Shown here: positions 43,370 to 52,886 of the stretch, one piece after another | Layout: each line of letters opens with the position of its first letter | Numbering within the stretch: the first letter of the stretch is position 1 | Assembly: GCF_002532045.1 (NCBI RefSeq) | Contig: NZ_NWTG01000014.1 | Coordinates: 62,001-126,000 of the forward strand | Direction: 5' to 3' | From: Bradyrhizobium sp. C9 | GTDB lineage: Bacteria > Pseudomonadota > Alphaproteobacteria > Rhizobiales > Xanthobacteraceae | DNA length: 64,000 nt | Position numbers and translations under genes: made by a program | The notes under the pieces: model-generated | Databases searched by the model: none | Told to the model about the DNA's origin: nothing | The model's input: only the letters and a program-made list of their open reading frames with translations

Positions 43370-45523
43370 CTACTCCTCGATCAGCTTCATCCACTCGTCT
43401 TCGGTCAGCACCGCAACGCCGAGCTCGCGCGCCTTGGTCAACTTCGAGCCTGCCTCTTCGCCGGCGACGACGTAGTCGGTCTTTTTTGAAACCGAGCCCG
43501 CGACCTTGGCGCCGAGACGTTCGGCCATCGCCTTGGCCTCGTCACGGGTGAATTTGGTCAGCGACCCCGTGAACACCACGGTCTTGTCCGAGACAGGCGA
43601 GCTCTTGCGCGGCTGCTCGGCGGGCTTCACCTCGATCTGCCGCAACAATTCGCCGAGCGCCTTGACGTTGCGCGGCTCGGCAAAGAACTCGACCACCGCA
43701 TCGGCGACGATCTCGCCGACGCCATCGATATCGTTGAGGTCCTGGTAGGCTTCGGTGGTGTTCTCCTCGTCCGTACTGCCCTTGGCGGCGGCCAGCATCG
43801 CCGCACGGAAATTCTCGATCGTGTGGTAGTGGCGCGCGAGCAGCTTGGCGTTACCTTCGCCGACATGGCGAATGCCGAGCGCGAAGATCAACCGGTGCAG
43901 CTCGATGTTGCGGCGGGCGTCGATCGCGTCGAACAGGTTGCGCACCGAGGTTTCGCCGTAGCCTTCGCGCTCCATCAGCTTTCTGGTCGAACGTTGGTCT
44001 CGCTCGCGAAGGGTGAAGATGTCGACCGGCGACATCACCAGCCCGTCCTCGTAGAATTCCTGGATCTGCTTCTCGCCGAGACCATCGATATCGAAAGCAA
44101 GGCGCGACACGAAATGCTTCAGCCGCTCGACTGCCTGCGCCGGACAGATCAGCGCGCCGGTGCAGCGGCGCACCGCCTCGCCTTCCTCGCGGATCGCGTG
44201 GCTGCCGCACACCGGGCAAGTGTCCGGAAACTTGTACGGCTTTGCACTCTTCGGCCGTTTGTCCAGCACGACGCCGACGACCTGGGGGATGACGTCGCCG
44301 GCGCGCTGCACGACGACGGTGTCGTCGACGCGGAGATCGACGCCGTCCCGGATCGGATTGCCGTCGTTGCCGATGCCCTTGATGTAGTCCTCGTTGTGCA
44401 GGGTCGCGTTCGAAACCACGACGCCGCCGACCGTCACCGGCTCGAGCCGCGCGACCGGCGTCATCGCACCCGTGCGCCCGACCTGGATATCGATCCCCTT
44501 GAGAATCGTCGTTGCCTGTTCGGCCGCGAATTTGTGTGCGATGGCCCAGCGCGGGCTGCGCGACACGAAGCCGAGCCGCTCCTGCCAGTCGAGGCGGTCG
44601 ACCTTGTAGACCACGCCGTCAATGTCGTAGCCGAGCGAAGCCCGCTCCTCGCCGATCTTGTTGTAGAATTTCAGGACGTCATCGACGCTCTTGCAGAGCG
44701 TGATCAGCGGATTGACCACGAAGCCTGCTCTGTCCATCCACTCCAGCATGCCGTGCTGGGTGTCGGCGGGTGGCTCGCTCATCTCGCCCCATGTATAGGC
44801 GAAGAATTTCAGCGGTCGTGACGCGGTGATCGAGACGTCTTTCTGGCGCAGCGAGCCCGCCGCCGAATTGCGCGGATTGGCAAACACCGTGTCGTCGGCC
44901 GCGGCCTGCTTCTTGTTCAGCTCAAGGAAGTCCTTCTTGAGCATGTAGACTTCGCCGCGCATTTCGCAGGCTGCGGGAACGTTGCGTCCCTTCAGGGTGT
45001 GCGGAATGTCCTTGATGGTCCGGACGTTGGCGGTGACATCCTCGCCGGTGAAGCCGTCGCCACGCGTCGCGGCGCGGACCAGTTCGCCATTTTCGTAGCG
45101 CAGCGAGAGCGACAGGCCGTCGATCTTCGGCTCGGCGACCAACGCCGGAATGTGGTCGGAGTCCAGCTTGAGAAAGCGCCTGATACGTTCGACGAATTCG
45201 GTGACGTCCTCGTCGCTGAATGCGTTGCCGAGCGACAGCATCGGAACGACGTGCTGCACCTTGGCAAAGCCGCGGGCCGGCGCAGCGCCGACCGTCTGGG
45301 TCGGCGAGTCCTTGGTGACGAGATCGGGAAACCTGGCCTCGATTGCTTCCAGGCGCTGCCGCAACGCGTCGTAGGCCGCATCGGATACGGTCGGCGCGTC
45401 CTTCTGGTAGTAGCGCTCGTTGTGCCCCTCGATCTCGAGCGAAAGCCGCATGTGCTCGACCTTGGCCTGGGCCTTGGTGAGCTTGTCGACGTCGACCAGC
45501 GCTTTCTTCGCCTTGGCAGCCAT
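43370..45523 (-). CDS. ligA: NAD-dependent DNA ligase
   Basis: The protein is 717 residues. The adenylation domain has the active-site Lys133 in EPKIDGLSLS. The four-Cys zinc finger (CPVCGSHAIREEGEAVRRC, CPAQ), helix-hairpin-helix repeats and a C-terminal BRCT domain (about 635-717) complete the standard layout. It seals nicks in replication and repair. The ATG at 45523 is favoured because it gives the usual LigA N-terminus; a longer open frame further upstream overlaps recN and is unlikely. It starts 7 bp after the recN stop. Confidence 0.95.
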   Translation of the reverse strand: MAAKAKKALVDVDKLTKAQAKVEHMRLSLEIEGHNERYYQKDAPTVSDAAYDALRQRLEAIEARFPDLVTKDSPTQTVGAAPARGFAKVQHVVPMLSLGNAFSDEDVTEFVERIRRFLKLDSDHIPALVAEPKIDGLSLSLRYENGELVRAATRGDGFTGEDVTANVRTIKDIPHTLKGRNVPAACEMRGEVYMLKKDFLELNKKQAAADDTVFANPRNSAAGSLRQKDVSITASRPLKFFAYTWGEMSEPPADTQHGMLEWMDRAGFVVNPLITLCKSVDDVLKFYNKIGEERASLGYDIDGVVYKVDRLDWQERLGFVSRSPRWAIAHKFAAEQATTILKGIDIQVGRTGAMTPVARLEPVTVGGVVVSNATLHNEDYIKGIGNDGNPIRDGVDLRVDDTVVVQRAGDVIPQVVGVVLDKRPKSAKPYKFPDTCPVCGSHAIREEGEAVRRCTGALICPAQAVERLKHFVSRLAFDIDGLGEKQIQEFYEDGLVMSPVDIFTLRERDQRSTRKLMEREGYGETSVRNLFDAIDARRNIELHRLIFALGIRHVGEGNAKLLARHYHTIENFRAAMLAAAKGSTDEENTTEAYQDLNDIDGVGEIVADAVVEFFAEPRNVKALGELLRQIEVKPAEQPRKSSPVSDKTVVFTGSLTKFTRDEAKAMAERLGAKVAGSVSKKTDYVVAGEEAGSKLTKARELGVAVLTEDEWMKLIEE

Positions 45524-45530
45524 CGGCAGA

Positions 45531-47201
45531 CTAGCTCGCCGCCCTGAGCAGCCGTTCCGCCGCGGCCCTCGCCTCCGCGGTGATCTCGGCGCCGGCCAGC
45601 ATGCGCGCGATCTCCTCGCGGCGGTGGTCGGCGGCGAGCGCGTTGACGCGGGTGGCGACGCGCTTGCCCTTGTCGAGCGCATCCTTGGAGATCAGAAGAT
45701 GCTGGCTGGCGCGAGCTGCGACCTGCGGCGCATGCGTCACCGCCATCACCTGCACCTTGCCGGCGAGACGCGCCAGCCGCGAGCCGATCGCATCCGCCAC
45801 CGCGCCGCCCACACCGGTGTCGATTTCGTCGAACACCAAAGTCGGCGCCGAGCCGCGATCGGCCAGCACGACCTTCAGCGCCAGCAGGAAGCGCGACAGC
45901 TCACCGCCGGAGGCGACCTTCATCATTGGCCCCGGCTTGGTGCCCGGATTGGTCTGAACCCAGAACTCGACGCGGTCGATGCCCTGCGGCCCCGGCGCGG
46001 CGGCATTGGCCTCGACCTGGGTCATGAATTTCGCACGCTCGAGCTTGAGTGGCGCGAGCTCGGCATTGACGGCCTTGTTGAGCTTCTCGGCCGCCTTGAC
46101 GCGCGCCGCCGAGAGCTTCGCCGCCGCCGCCCCATAGCGCTTGTCGGCCTCAGTGGCGGCCGCTTCCAGCTTCTTCAGCTGGTCCGCGCCGGCATCGATC
46201 AGCGCGACGTCACCGGCGTATTGCGCCGCCAGCGCCGCCAGCAGATCGACCGGTGTCGAATATTTGCGCGAGGCGGCCCGCAGCGCGAACAGCCGCTCCT
46301 CGATGCGCTCGAGCTCGGCCGGATCGAAGTCGGTCGCGGCCAGCGCAGCGTGGAGATGCTGGTCGGCCTCTTCCAGCGCGTTGATCGCGATATCGATCGC
46401 CTTCACCGCCGGCTCGATCAGGCTGGGCGCGTTGGCAGCGCGCCGCTCCAGCCGCCGCACTGCGGCCGACAGGGCCGACACCGGCGAATGCGAGCCGCCG
46501 ATCGCCTCCTGCGCCTCGCGCAGATCGGTCGCGACCTTCTCGCCCTGCATCATGGTGGTGCGGCGATTGGCGAGCTCGGTCTCCTCGCCCTCCTTCGGCG
46601 CCAGCGTCTTCAGCTCCTGGGAGGCATGGCGCAGATAGTCGGCCTCGCGCGCGGCGCGCTCCATGCCGGCGCGATGCTCTTCGAGCGCGGTGCTCGCGGT
46701 CCGCCTGATCTCCCACAGCGCCTCCAGCGCCGCGACGTCCTTCTCGTGGCCGGCGAAGGCATCGAGCAGCTGGCGATGGGTGGAGGCGTCGACCAGAGCA
46801 CGTTCGTCGTGCTGGCCGTGGATCTCGACCAGGACCGCGCCGACCGCCTTCAGGGTCTGCACGCTGATTGCCTGGTCGTTGATGAAGGCGCGGGTGCGGC
46901 CGTCGGCGAGCTGCACGCGGCGCAGGATCATTTCACCGGTGTCGTCGAGGCCGTTCTCGGCGAGGATTTTTGCGGCCGGGTGCCCCTTCGGGACACCGAA
47001 GGTGGCGGTGACCTGGCCCTGCTCGGCGCCATGGCGCACCAGTCCGGCATCGCCGCGGCCGCCGAGCGCCAGCGCGAAGGCATCAAGCAGGATGGATTTG
47101 CCGGCGCCGGTCTCGCCGGTTAGCACCGCCAGGCCACGGGAAAATTCGATATCAAGCCGTTCGATCAGGACGATGTCACGGATCGACAGACGGGCCAGCA
47201 T
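45531..47201 (-). CDS. recN: DNA repair protein RecN
   Basis: The 556-residue SMC-like ATPase has Walker A LTGETGAGKSILLDAF (about 28-43) and a C-terminal Walker B LVFDEIDTGVGGAVADAIG, with long coiled-coil arms (about 165-380). RecN acts early in double-strand break repair. It sits between bamD (13 bp away) and ligA (7 bp away), an arrangement common in Alphaproteobacteria. Confidence 0.95.
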   Translation of the reverse strand: MLARLSIRDIVLIERLDIEFSRGLAVLTGETGAGKSILLDAFALALGGRGDAGLVRHGAEQGQVTATFGVPKGHPAAKILAENGLDDTGEMILRRVQLADGRTRAFINDQAISVQTLKAVGAVLVEIHGQHDERALVDASTHRQLLDAFAGHEKDVAALEALWEIRRTASTALEEHRAGMERAAREADYLRHASQELKTLAPKEGEETELANRRTTMMQGEKVATDLREAQEAIGGSHSPVSALSAAVRRLERRAANAPSLIEPAVKAIDIAINALEEADQHLHAALAATDFDPAELERIEERLFALRAASRKYSTPVDLLAALAAQYAGDVALIDAGADQLKKLEAAATEADKRYGAAAAKLSAARVKAAEKLNKAVNAELAPLKLERAKFMTQVEANAAAPGPQGIDRVEFWVQTNPGTKPGPMMKVASGGELSRFLLALKVVLADRGSAPTLVFDEIDTGVGGAVADAIGSRLARLAGKVQVMAVTHAPQVAARASQHLLISKDALDKGKRVATRVNALAADHRREEIARMLAGAEITAEARAAAERLLRAAS

Positions 47202-47214
47202 GCGAGGACAATTC

Positions 47215-48123
47215 CTAGCCGAGACCTATCTTCTTGAAGGTCCTGCTGATCCAGGATCCCTGATTCTCGCTCGGCTCGAGACCGCCGGACTTTACTAGAT
47301 TATATGCGTCCTTGTACCAGCGGCTGTCTGGAAAATTGTGGCCGAGCACCGCGGCGGCGGTCTGCGCCTCGCCGGCGATGCCGATCGCCATATAGGCTTC
47401 GGTGAGCCGGTAGAGCGCCTCTTCGACGTGGCGGGTGGTCTGGTACTGGGTGACGACGGTCTTGAAGCGGTTGATCGCGGCGGTGAAGTCGCGCTTCTCG
47501 ATGTAATAGCGCCCGACCGCCATCTCCTTGCCGGCGAGCTGGTCGCGCGCGGCTTGGATCTTGTTCTTGGCCTGGGTGGCGTATTCCGAGGTCGGATATT
47601 TGCGCACCACCTCTTCGAGCGCCGCGATCGCCTTCTCGGTACGACTCTGGTCGCGCGAGATGTCCGGGATCTGGTCGAAATGCGATGCCGCGATCAGGTA
47701 CTGGGCGTAGGAGGCGTCCGGGCTACCGGGATGCAGCGTTACGTAGCGGGTGGCGGAGCCGATGCAGCTGTCGTAGTCGCCCGCCTGATAGTACGAATAG
47801 GCCGACATCAGGAGCGACTTGCGCGCCCAGTCCGAATAGGGATGCTGACGGTCGACTTCCTCGAACTTCTTCGAAGCGGCCTTCAGGTCCTTCTTCTCGT
47901 TCATCATGTACAAGCCCTCATTGTAGAGCTTGTCCGCGGGCTCATCGACGAACGTGTCGTCCTTGGCCATGAACTTGTCCCACAGCGCGCCGGTGCCGCA
48001 GCCGCTCAGCGGCAGTGCCAGCACGATCAGGCCCGCCGCGAAACGCAGCGCGCGCGCGGCCTTGGTCAGGCCGGAGACGTCAGAAGAAGAGCGTGGTTCG
48101 AGCGCCATACGCATTGCCGACAT
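47215..48123 (-). CDS. bamD: Outer-membrane assembly lipoprotein BamD (ComL)
   Basis: The 302-residue protein has a lipoprotein signal (hydrophobic segment ending LPLSGC near residue 42) and tetratricopeptide-like repeats, e.g. DKLYNEGLYMMNEKKDLKAASKKFEEV and HPGSPDASYAQYLIA. BamD helps BamA fold outer-membrane proteins. ATGs at 48114 and 48108 are alternative starts. It follows lpxC after a 259-bp gap and precedes recN by 13 bp. Confidence 0.92.
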   Translation of the reverse strand: MSAMRMALEPRSSSDVSGLTKAARALRFAAGLIVLALPLSGCGTGALWDKFMAKDDTFVDEPADKLYNEGLYMMNEKKDLKAASKKFEEVDRQHPYSDWARKSLLMSAYSYYQAGDYDSCIGSATRYVTLHPGSPDASYAQYLIAASHFDQIPDISRDQSRTEKAIAALEEVVRKYPTSEYATQAKNKIQAARDQLAGKEMAVGRYYIEKRDFTAAINRFKTVVTQYQTTRHVEEALYRLTEAYMAIGIAGEAQTAAAVLGHNFPDSRWYKDAYNLVKSGGLEPSENQGSWISRTFKKIGLG

Positions 48124-48382
48124 GGATTGTAAAACCTGACGCCTTTGATGCGGTTAACGGCGACCCCACTCCACCCATGAACCGCGATCATGGATGCAAT
48201 ATCTCTCGCACCGTTGGCGCCGTATCAAGGCAACCGCGGGCCTGTTTAACCGAAAAATGACCGTCGACCAACCGAATAGGGAGCCAATCCGCCGGGAATA
48301 AGGCGACCCGGCGAAGCTCACAGCCTGCTGTGGTTATTACGGAAATTGGGGTCGACCGGCCAGGCGATCAGGAATTGGGCGA

Positions 48383-49345
48383 TCAGGACACGTCCGGGCC
48401 GTAGGCAGGGGCGACGAGACCGCCTACGGTGCCTGCACCGGCCTCGACATGGCCACGGACCGGCCGCCGGGCGGTCTCCGCTTCGACCACGCGCCAGGCG
48501 CTGCGGTCGGCGAGCAGCGCCTTCAGCACTGCGTTGTTGAGCTTGTGACCGCCCCGGACCGAACGGTAGCTGCCAAGCAGCGGCAGGCCGGCCAGCGCGA
48601 GATCGCCGATCACGTCGAGCACCTTGTGGCGGACGCATTCGTCGCTGTAGCGCAGGCCCTCAGCATTGAGCAGCCGGGTATCGTCGAACACCACCGTGTT
48701 GTCGAAGCTGGCGCCGAGCGCGAAACCCGCGCTCCAGAGCCGCGCGGTGTCGCTGATGCATCCGAACGTCCGGGCGCGGGCGACGTCGCGGCGGAAGCTT
48801 TCCGGTGACAGGTCGAAGAAGAAGCTCTGGCGGCCGATCACCGGGTTGGCGAAATCAATCTCGACCTCGGCCCGGAATCCGCCGGCAAACGGACGCAGCT
48901 CGCCGAGCGCTTCGCCGATCTTGACCTGCACCGGCTTCAACACCTGGATGAAGCGGCGCACGGCGGGTTGGGTGACGATGCCGGCCTGCTCGATGGCGGC
49001 AACGAAGGCAGCCGAGCTGCCGTCCATGATTGGAACTTCGGGTCCATCGACTTCGATGGTAGCGTTGTCGATGCCCATACCGCGCAGCGCAGCGAGCACA
49101 TGTTCCGCGGTGGAAACCAGGGGCCCTTCGCGGTCACCCAGCACCGTCGAAAACTCGGTGGCGATCACAGCATCGGCGTCGGCGTGGATTTCGCGGTCGG
49201 CACCGTCGAGGCCGGTGCGGATAAAAATATAACCTGCATCGACAGGTGCAGGTCCCAGCGTGAGACTGGCAGAAAGACCGGAATGAACGCCTACGCCAGT
49301 CACGGTGGCTTGCGACTGAAGCGTTGTCTGACGGCTGAACTTCAT
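48383..49345 (-). CDS. lpxC: UDP-3-O-acyl-N-acetylglucosamine deacetylase
   Basis: This is a 320-residue LpxC, the committed step of lipid A synthesis. Zinc ligands His82 (STAEHVLAAL), His240 and Asp244 (VRHKVLDVIGDL) and the catalytic His267 (GGHKLN) are all present, as is the substrate-binding MDGSSAAF. It acts in the cytosol. It stands 350 bp after ftsZ, with a terminator between, so it has its own promoter. Confidence 0.95.
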   Translation of the reverse strand: MKFSRQTTLQSQATVTGVGVHSGLSASLTLGPAPVDAGYIFIRTGLDGADREIHADADAVIATEFSTVLGDREGPLVSTAEHVLAALRGMGIDNATIEVDGPEVPIMDGSSAAFVAAIEQAGIVTQPAVRRFIQVLKPVQVKIGEALGELRPFAGGFRAEVEIDFANPVIGRQSFFFDLSPESFRRDVARARTFGCISDTARLWSAGFALGASFDNTVVFDDTRLLNAEGLRYSDECVRHKVLDVIGDLALAGLPLLGSYRSVRGGHKLNNAVLKALLADRSAWRVVEAETARRPVRGHVEAGAGTVGGLVAPAYGPDVS

Positions 49346-49695
49346 TCGATAATGCCCACTACCCGACTTCGCTCAATTCAAGTGGCCAAACTTCCCCAAG
49401 GCCGACTCGCTTGAGCTCCCCAAGTCCGGGCAGACCATAGTGATTGCCCTAAAGCGCGCCAACTCACGCTTGTTTACCGATTGTTACCCCACCTCTGCCG
49501 CATTCGCGCCCAAGGTTAACCAAATTGCGGCAGCGAAAACGACCCTCGGCGAGTGGCCATCTGACCACCGAAATAATAATTAATCATTTAAAATCAGTTG
49601 CTTGTTTATCCGACGCAACCGCCTGCCCGCCAAAAGGAGAAGGCCTCGGCGGTTCCCCGCCGAGGCCTTCTTCGTCGCCAAGGTTGTAACAAACT
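49346..49695 (-). other. 350-bp ftsZ-lpxC gap
   Basis: The gap contains the ftsZ terminator near its right edge and the lpxC promoter. A TTTACC-N5-TTACCC pair (49473-49489) and a TTAACC (49516-49521) resemble the alphaproteobacterial CtrA box. No coding sequence is seen. Confidence 0.5.
49638..49671 (-). terminator. Strong hairpin terminator of ftsZ
   Basis: A perfect 15-bp stem (AGAAGGCCTCGGCGG and complement) closes a 4-base loop, followed on the minus strand by a weak T tract (TCCTTTTGG). It lies 24 bp after the ftsZ stop and separates the division genes from lpxC. Confidence 0.8.
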
Positions 49696-51480
49696 TCAGT
49701 TTGCCTGCCGGCGCAGGAAGGCCGGGATATCAAGATGGTCGTCACCCTGTGGCGCCGGTGCAACAGGCGCTTGGCGGCCATGGGCATCCAAACCTTGCGG
49801 CGCCGGGCGTTTCGCATATTCCGATACCGGCGATTCGTTCGCCGAGATCTGTTGGGCGACGTTGCGGGCCGCCTTGCGCTCGGGCAGCGGCGGCATCGTC
49901 GGCATCGCCGGACCCGAGGCACGGGCCGCGATCGGCGGCTCGGTCTCTTCGTCGCGGCGGCCGAGGCCGACATTGGCCAGCCGCTGCAGCAGCGACAGCC
50001 GGGTCTTCTGTGGGTGCTCTGCCTCGCCGTCACCGCTGGCCTGGCGGATCTCCGCCTGCGCCGGCATCGGCAGATCCTCGAACTTCGGCATCCGCGGGGC
50101 ACGGACCGGCGACCGCTCCGCCGCCTGCGGGATGAAGGTCTCGGGCGGCATCGGCTCGTGCTGTTCGGCACGGGCCGCCTCGTGGTCCGGGAACAGGGTG
50201 GGCTTCTGGGCGATCGGCCGCACGGTAACGTCACCGTAGGACCCGGGCTGCATCGGCGCCTGAGCCGATGCGCTGTCCGGGGCAACGGCGGCAGCGATTG
50301 CCGCGAGCGCGGCGCGCTCGACGGCCGGACGCTGCTGGGCTGCGGCGGGAGCTGCAATCGGAGCAACCGTCACGCCCGTCGGCGGCTCCAGCTTCTGGGC
50401 GCGCTCGGCCATCCGCTGATTGTCGGCGCGCAGGCGAGCGGTCAGATCGGCCAGCCGGCTCTCGGGCGATCCGCCCGCCTGCTGTGCGGGAGCCTGGGCG
50501 CGGGAGGCGATCGCGGCCTGCTCGATACCGGTTGCGACCACCGAGACGCGGATGACGCCGTCGAGCGATTCGTCGAAGGTGGCGCCGACGATGATGTTGG
50601 CGTCGGCATCGACTTCTTCGCGGATGCGGGTTGCGGCTTCGTCGACCTCGAACAGGGTGAGGTCCTTGCCGCCCGTGATCGAGATCAACAGGCCGCGGGC
50701 GCCCTTCATCGAGCTATCGTCGATCAGCGGGTTGGCGATCGCAGCTTCGGCGGCGGTCAGCGCGCGCTTCTCGCCGGTGGCCTCGCCGGTGCCCATCATC
50801 GCCTTGCCCATTTCCCGCATCACGGCGCGGACGTCGGCGAAGTCGAGGTTGATCAGGCCTTCCTTGACCATCAGGTCGGTAATGCAGGCGACGCCCGAGT
50901 ACAGCACCTGGTCGGCCATCGCGAACGCGTCGGCGAAGGTGGTCTTCTCGTTGGCGACCCGGAACAGGTTCTGGTTCGGGATGATCAGCAGCGTGTCGAC
51001 CACCTTGTGGAGCTCGGAGATGCCGTGCTCGGCGGTGCGCATCCGGCGCTGACCCTCGAAGTGGAACGGCTTCGTCACCACACCGACGGTGAGGATTCCC
51101 ATCTCGCGGGCAGCCTTGGCGATCACGGGCGCTGCCCCGGTGCCGGTGCCGCCGCCCATGCCGGCGGTGACGAACACCATGTTGGCGCCGGTGAGGTGAT
51201 CGCGCAGCTCGTCCATCACCTCCTGCGCGGCGGCAGCGCCAACATCGGGCTGCGAACCGGCGCCGAGGCCCTGGGTGACCTGGGTGCCCATCTGGATGAT
51301 GCGCTGCGCCTTCGACATGGTCAGCGCCTGCGCGTCGGTGTTGGCGACGACGAAGTCGACGCCCTGCAACCCGGCGGTGATCATGTTGTTGACGGCATTA
51401 CCACCCGCGCCGCCGACGCCGAAGACGGTGATCCGCGGTTTCAGCTCGCTGATGTCAGGGGGTGTCAGATTGAGTGCCAT
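49696..51480 (-). CDS. ftsZ: Cell division protein FtsZ
   Basis: The 594-residue tubulin homolog has GTP loop GGGTGTG (about 109-115) and T7-like NLDFADVRAVM. The conserved C-terminal peptide is DDHLDIPAFLRRQAN, where FtsA and other partners bind. Between them lies an unusually long linker of about 250 residues (about 320-575), rich in Pro, Ala and charged residues; long linkers are known in Alphaproteobacteria. FtsZ forms the division ring at mid-cell. It follows ftsA after 89 bp. Confidence 0.97.
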   Translation of the reverse strand: MALNLTPPDISELKPRITVFGVGGAGGNAVNNMITAGLQGVDFVVANTDAQALTMSKAQRIIQMGTQVTQGLGAGSQPDVGAAAAQEVMDELRDHLTGANMVFVTAGMGGGTGTGAAPVIAKAAREMGILTVGVVTKPFHFEGQRRMRTAEHGISELHKVVDTLLIIPNQNLFRVANEKTTFADAFAMADQVLYSGVACITDLMVKEGLINLDFADVRAVMREMGKAMMGTGEATGEKRALTAAEAAIANPLIDDSSMKGARGLLISITGGKDLTLFEVDEAATRIREEVDADANIIVGATFDESLDGVIRVSVVATGIEQAAIASRAQAPAQQAGGSPESRLADLTARLRADNQRMAERAQKLEPPTGVTVAPIAAPAAAQQRPAVERAALAAIAAAVAPDSASAQAPMQPGSYGDVTVRPIAQKPTLFPDHEAARAEQHEPMPPETFIPQAAERSPVRAPRMPKFEDLPMPAQAEIRQASGDGEAEHPQKTRLSLLQRLANVGLGRRDEETEPPIAARASGPAMPTMPPLPERKAARNVAQQISANESPVSEYAKRPAPQGLDAHGRQAPVAPAPQGDDHLDIPAFLRRQAN

Positions 51481-51569
51481 GGTTGCCTCTCTCGATTATG
51501 CGCGCGTTGGTTCGTCCCGGCCGCTGGCCGCAGGAGCTGGTGAAAATGCAATGAGCCGGGGTGTGGTCA

Positions 51570-52886
51570 TCAGAAGCCCTCGCGAAGCCATCGTCCGACC
51601 TTTCCGAAGTAACCGTCTGTCCCTGTCCTGAGCTGCCGCGTGCGCCGCGGTTCGACATGTTCAAGATGTGCGTATTGCGGATAGACCAGGAGGCCCGTCG
51701 GCACCGAGAACGAGGCGCCCTTCGCCTCGTTCGGCAGCCGGCCGAAGCCGAGCGGGCGACCGATGCGGACCTGACGGTTCAGGATACGGGTGGCAAGCTC
51801 GACGGTGCCGGTGAGCTGCGAGGCGCCGCCGCTCAGCACGACGCGCGCCCTCGGCTCTGCCGCAAAGGGAGAATCCGCGAGCCGGTCACGGATCATTTCG
51901 AAAATCTCCTCGGCGCGATGCCGGACAATGTTGGCGATCGTGGCGCGGGACACGATTTGCGGAGTCTCCCGATCGTCGCCTGCAGTGGGAACGGACATCA
52001 GCTCGCGCGAGTCCGAACCGCCGGTCAGCACGGTGCCGTATAAAGTCTTGATTCGCTCGGCATCCGCAATGCACGCACCGATGCCGCGCGCAAGATCCAT
52101 CGTGATGTGTTGCCCGCCGAGCGCAAATCCGGATGCGTGCACGAGGCGGCCGCCGGAATAGGTCGCGATCGTCGTCGAGCCTGCGCCCATCTCGACGACG
52201 GCAGCGCCGAGATCGGCTTCGTCATCGGTCAGCACCGATAAGCCCGCGACATAGGGGCTCGACGCCATGGCTTCGACGTTGAGATGGCAGCGCTCGACCA
52301 CCAGCATCAGGTTCTTGGCGACCGTCGCATCCGACGTCACCACATTCATGTCGACGCCGAACTGGCGCGCCACCATACCTTTGGGATCGCGGATGCCCTT
52401 GACGCCATCGAGCGCGTAGCCGACCGGCAGCGCATGCAACACGGTGCGGCCGGCGCCGGCGGCGTGACGCATGCCCGCCGAAGTGACGCGGCTGATGTCG
52501 TCCGCGGTCACCGAGCCGCCGTGGATATCGGCCGCGGCTTCAACCAGTTGGCCATGCAGCCTGCCGCCGGAGACCGACAGCAGGACGGATTCGACACGGA
52601 CTTTGGCCATGCGCTCGGCCAGCGCCACGGCATGGCGCACCGCCTTCTCGCATTCGGCGAGATCGACGACGGAGCCGGCCTTGACGCCGCGCGACTGGAT
52701 CTGGCTGTAGCCGATCAATTCGACCGCATGGGTGCGGCCGCGCAGCGCCTCGTTCGGCGGCGACGGCTTGAGCCGCGCGATCATGCAGGCGATCTTGCTG
52801 GAGCCGACGTCGAGCGAAGCCACCATCGCGGTGCGCTTCTGCATCGGCCGGGTCTTCGGGGTCAGATTGCGATCGAGGCCGGTCAT
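51570..52886 (-). CDS. ftsA: Cell division protein FtsA
   Basis: This 438-residue protein of the actin/Hsp70 fold has phosphate-binding segments VASLDVGSSKIACMI and GAAVVEMGAGSTTIA, and the adenosine motif VVLSGGASQLTG. The C-terminal amphipathic helix (GKVGRWLREGF) anchors it to the membrane. It tethers FtsZ and recruits other division proteins. Its ATG overlaps the ftsQ stop by four bases. Confidence 0.95.
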   Translation of the reverse strand: MTGLDRNLTPKTRPMQKRTAMVASLDVGSSKIACMIARLKPSPPNEALRGRTHAVELIGYSQIQSRGVKAGSVVDLAECEKAVRHAVALAERMAKVRVESVLLSVSGGRLHGQLVEAAADIHGGSVTADDISRVTSAGMRHAAGAGRTVLHALPVGYALDGVKGIRDPKGMVARQFGVDMNVVTSDATVAKNLMLVVERCHLNVEAMASSPYVAGLSVLTDDEADLGAAVVEMGAGSTTIATYSGGRLVHASGFALGGQHITMDLARGIGACIADAERIKTLYGTVLTGGSDSRELMSVPTAGDDRETPQIVSRATIANIVRHRAEEIFEMIRDRLADSPFAAEPRARVVLSGGASQLTGTVELATRILNRQVRIGRPLGFGRLPNEAKGASFSVPTGLLVYPQYAHLEHVEPRRTRQLRTGTDGYFGKVGRWLREGF

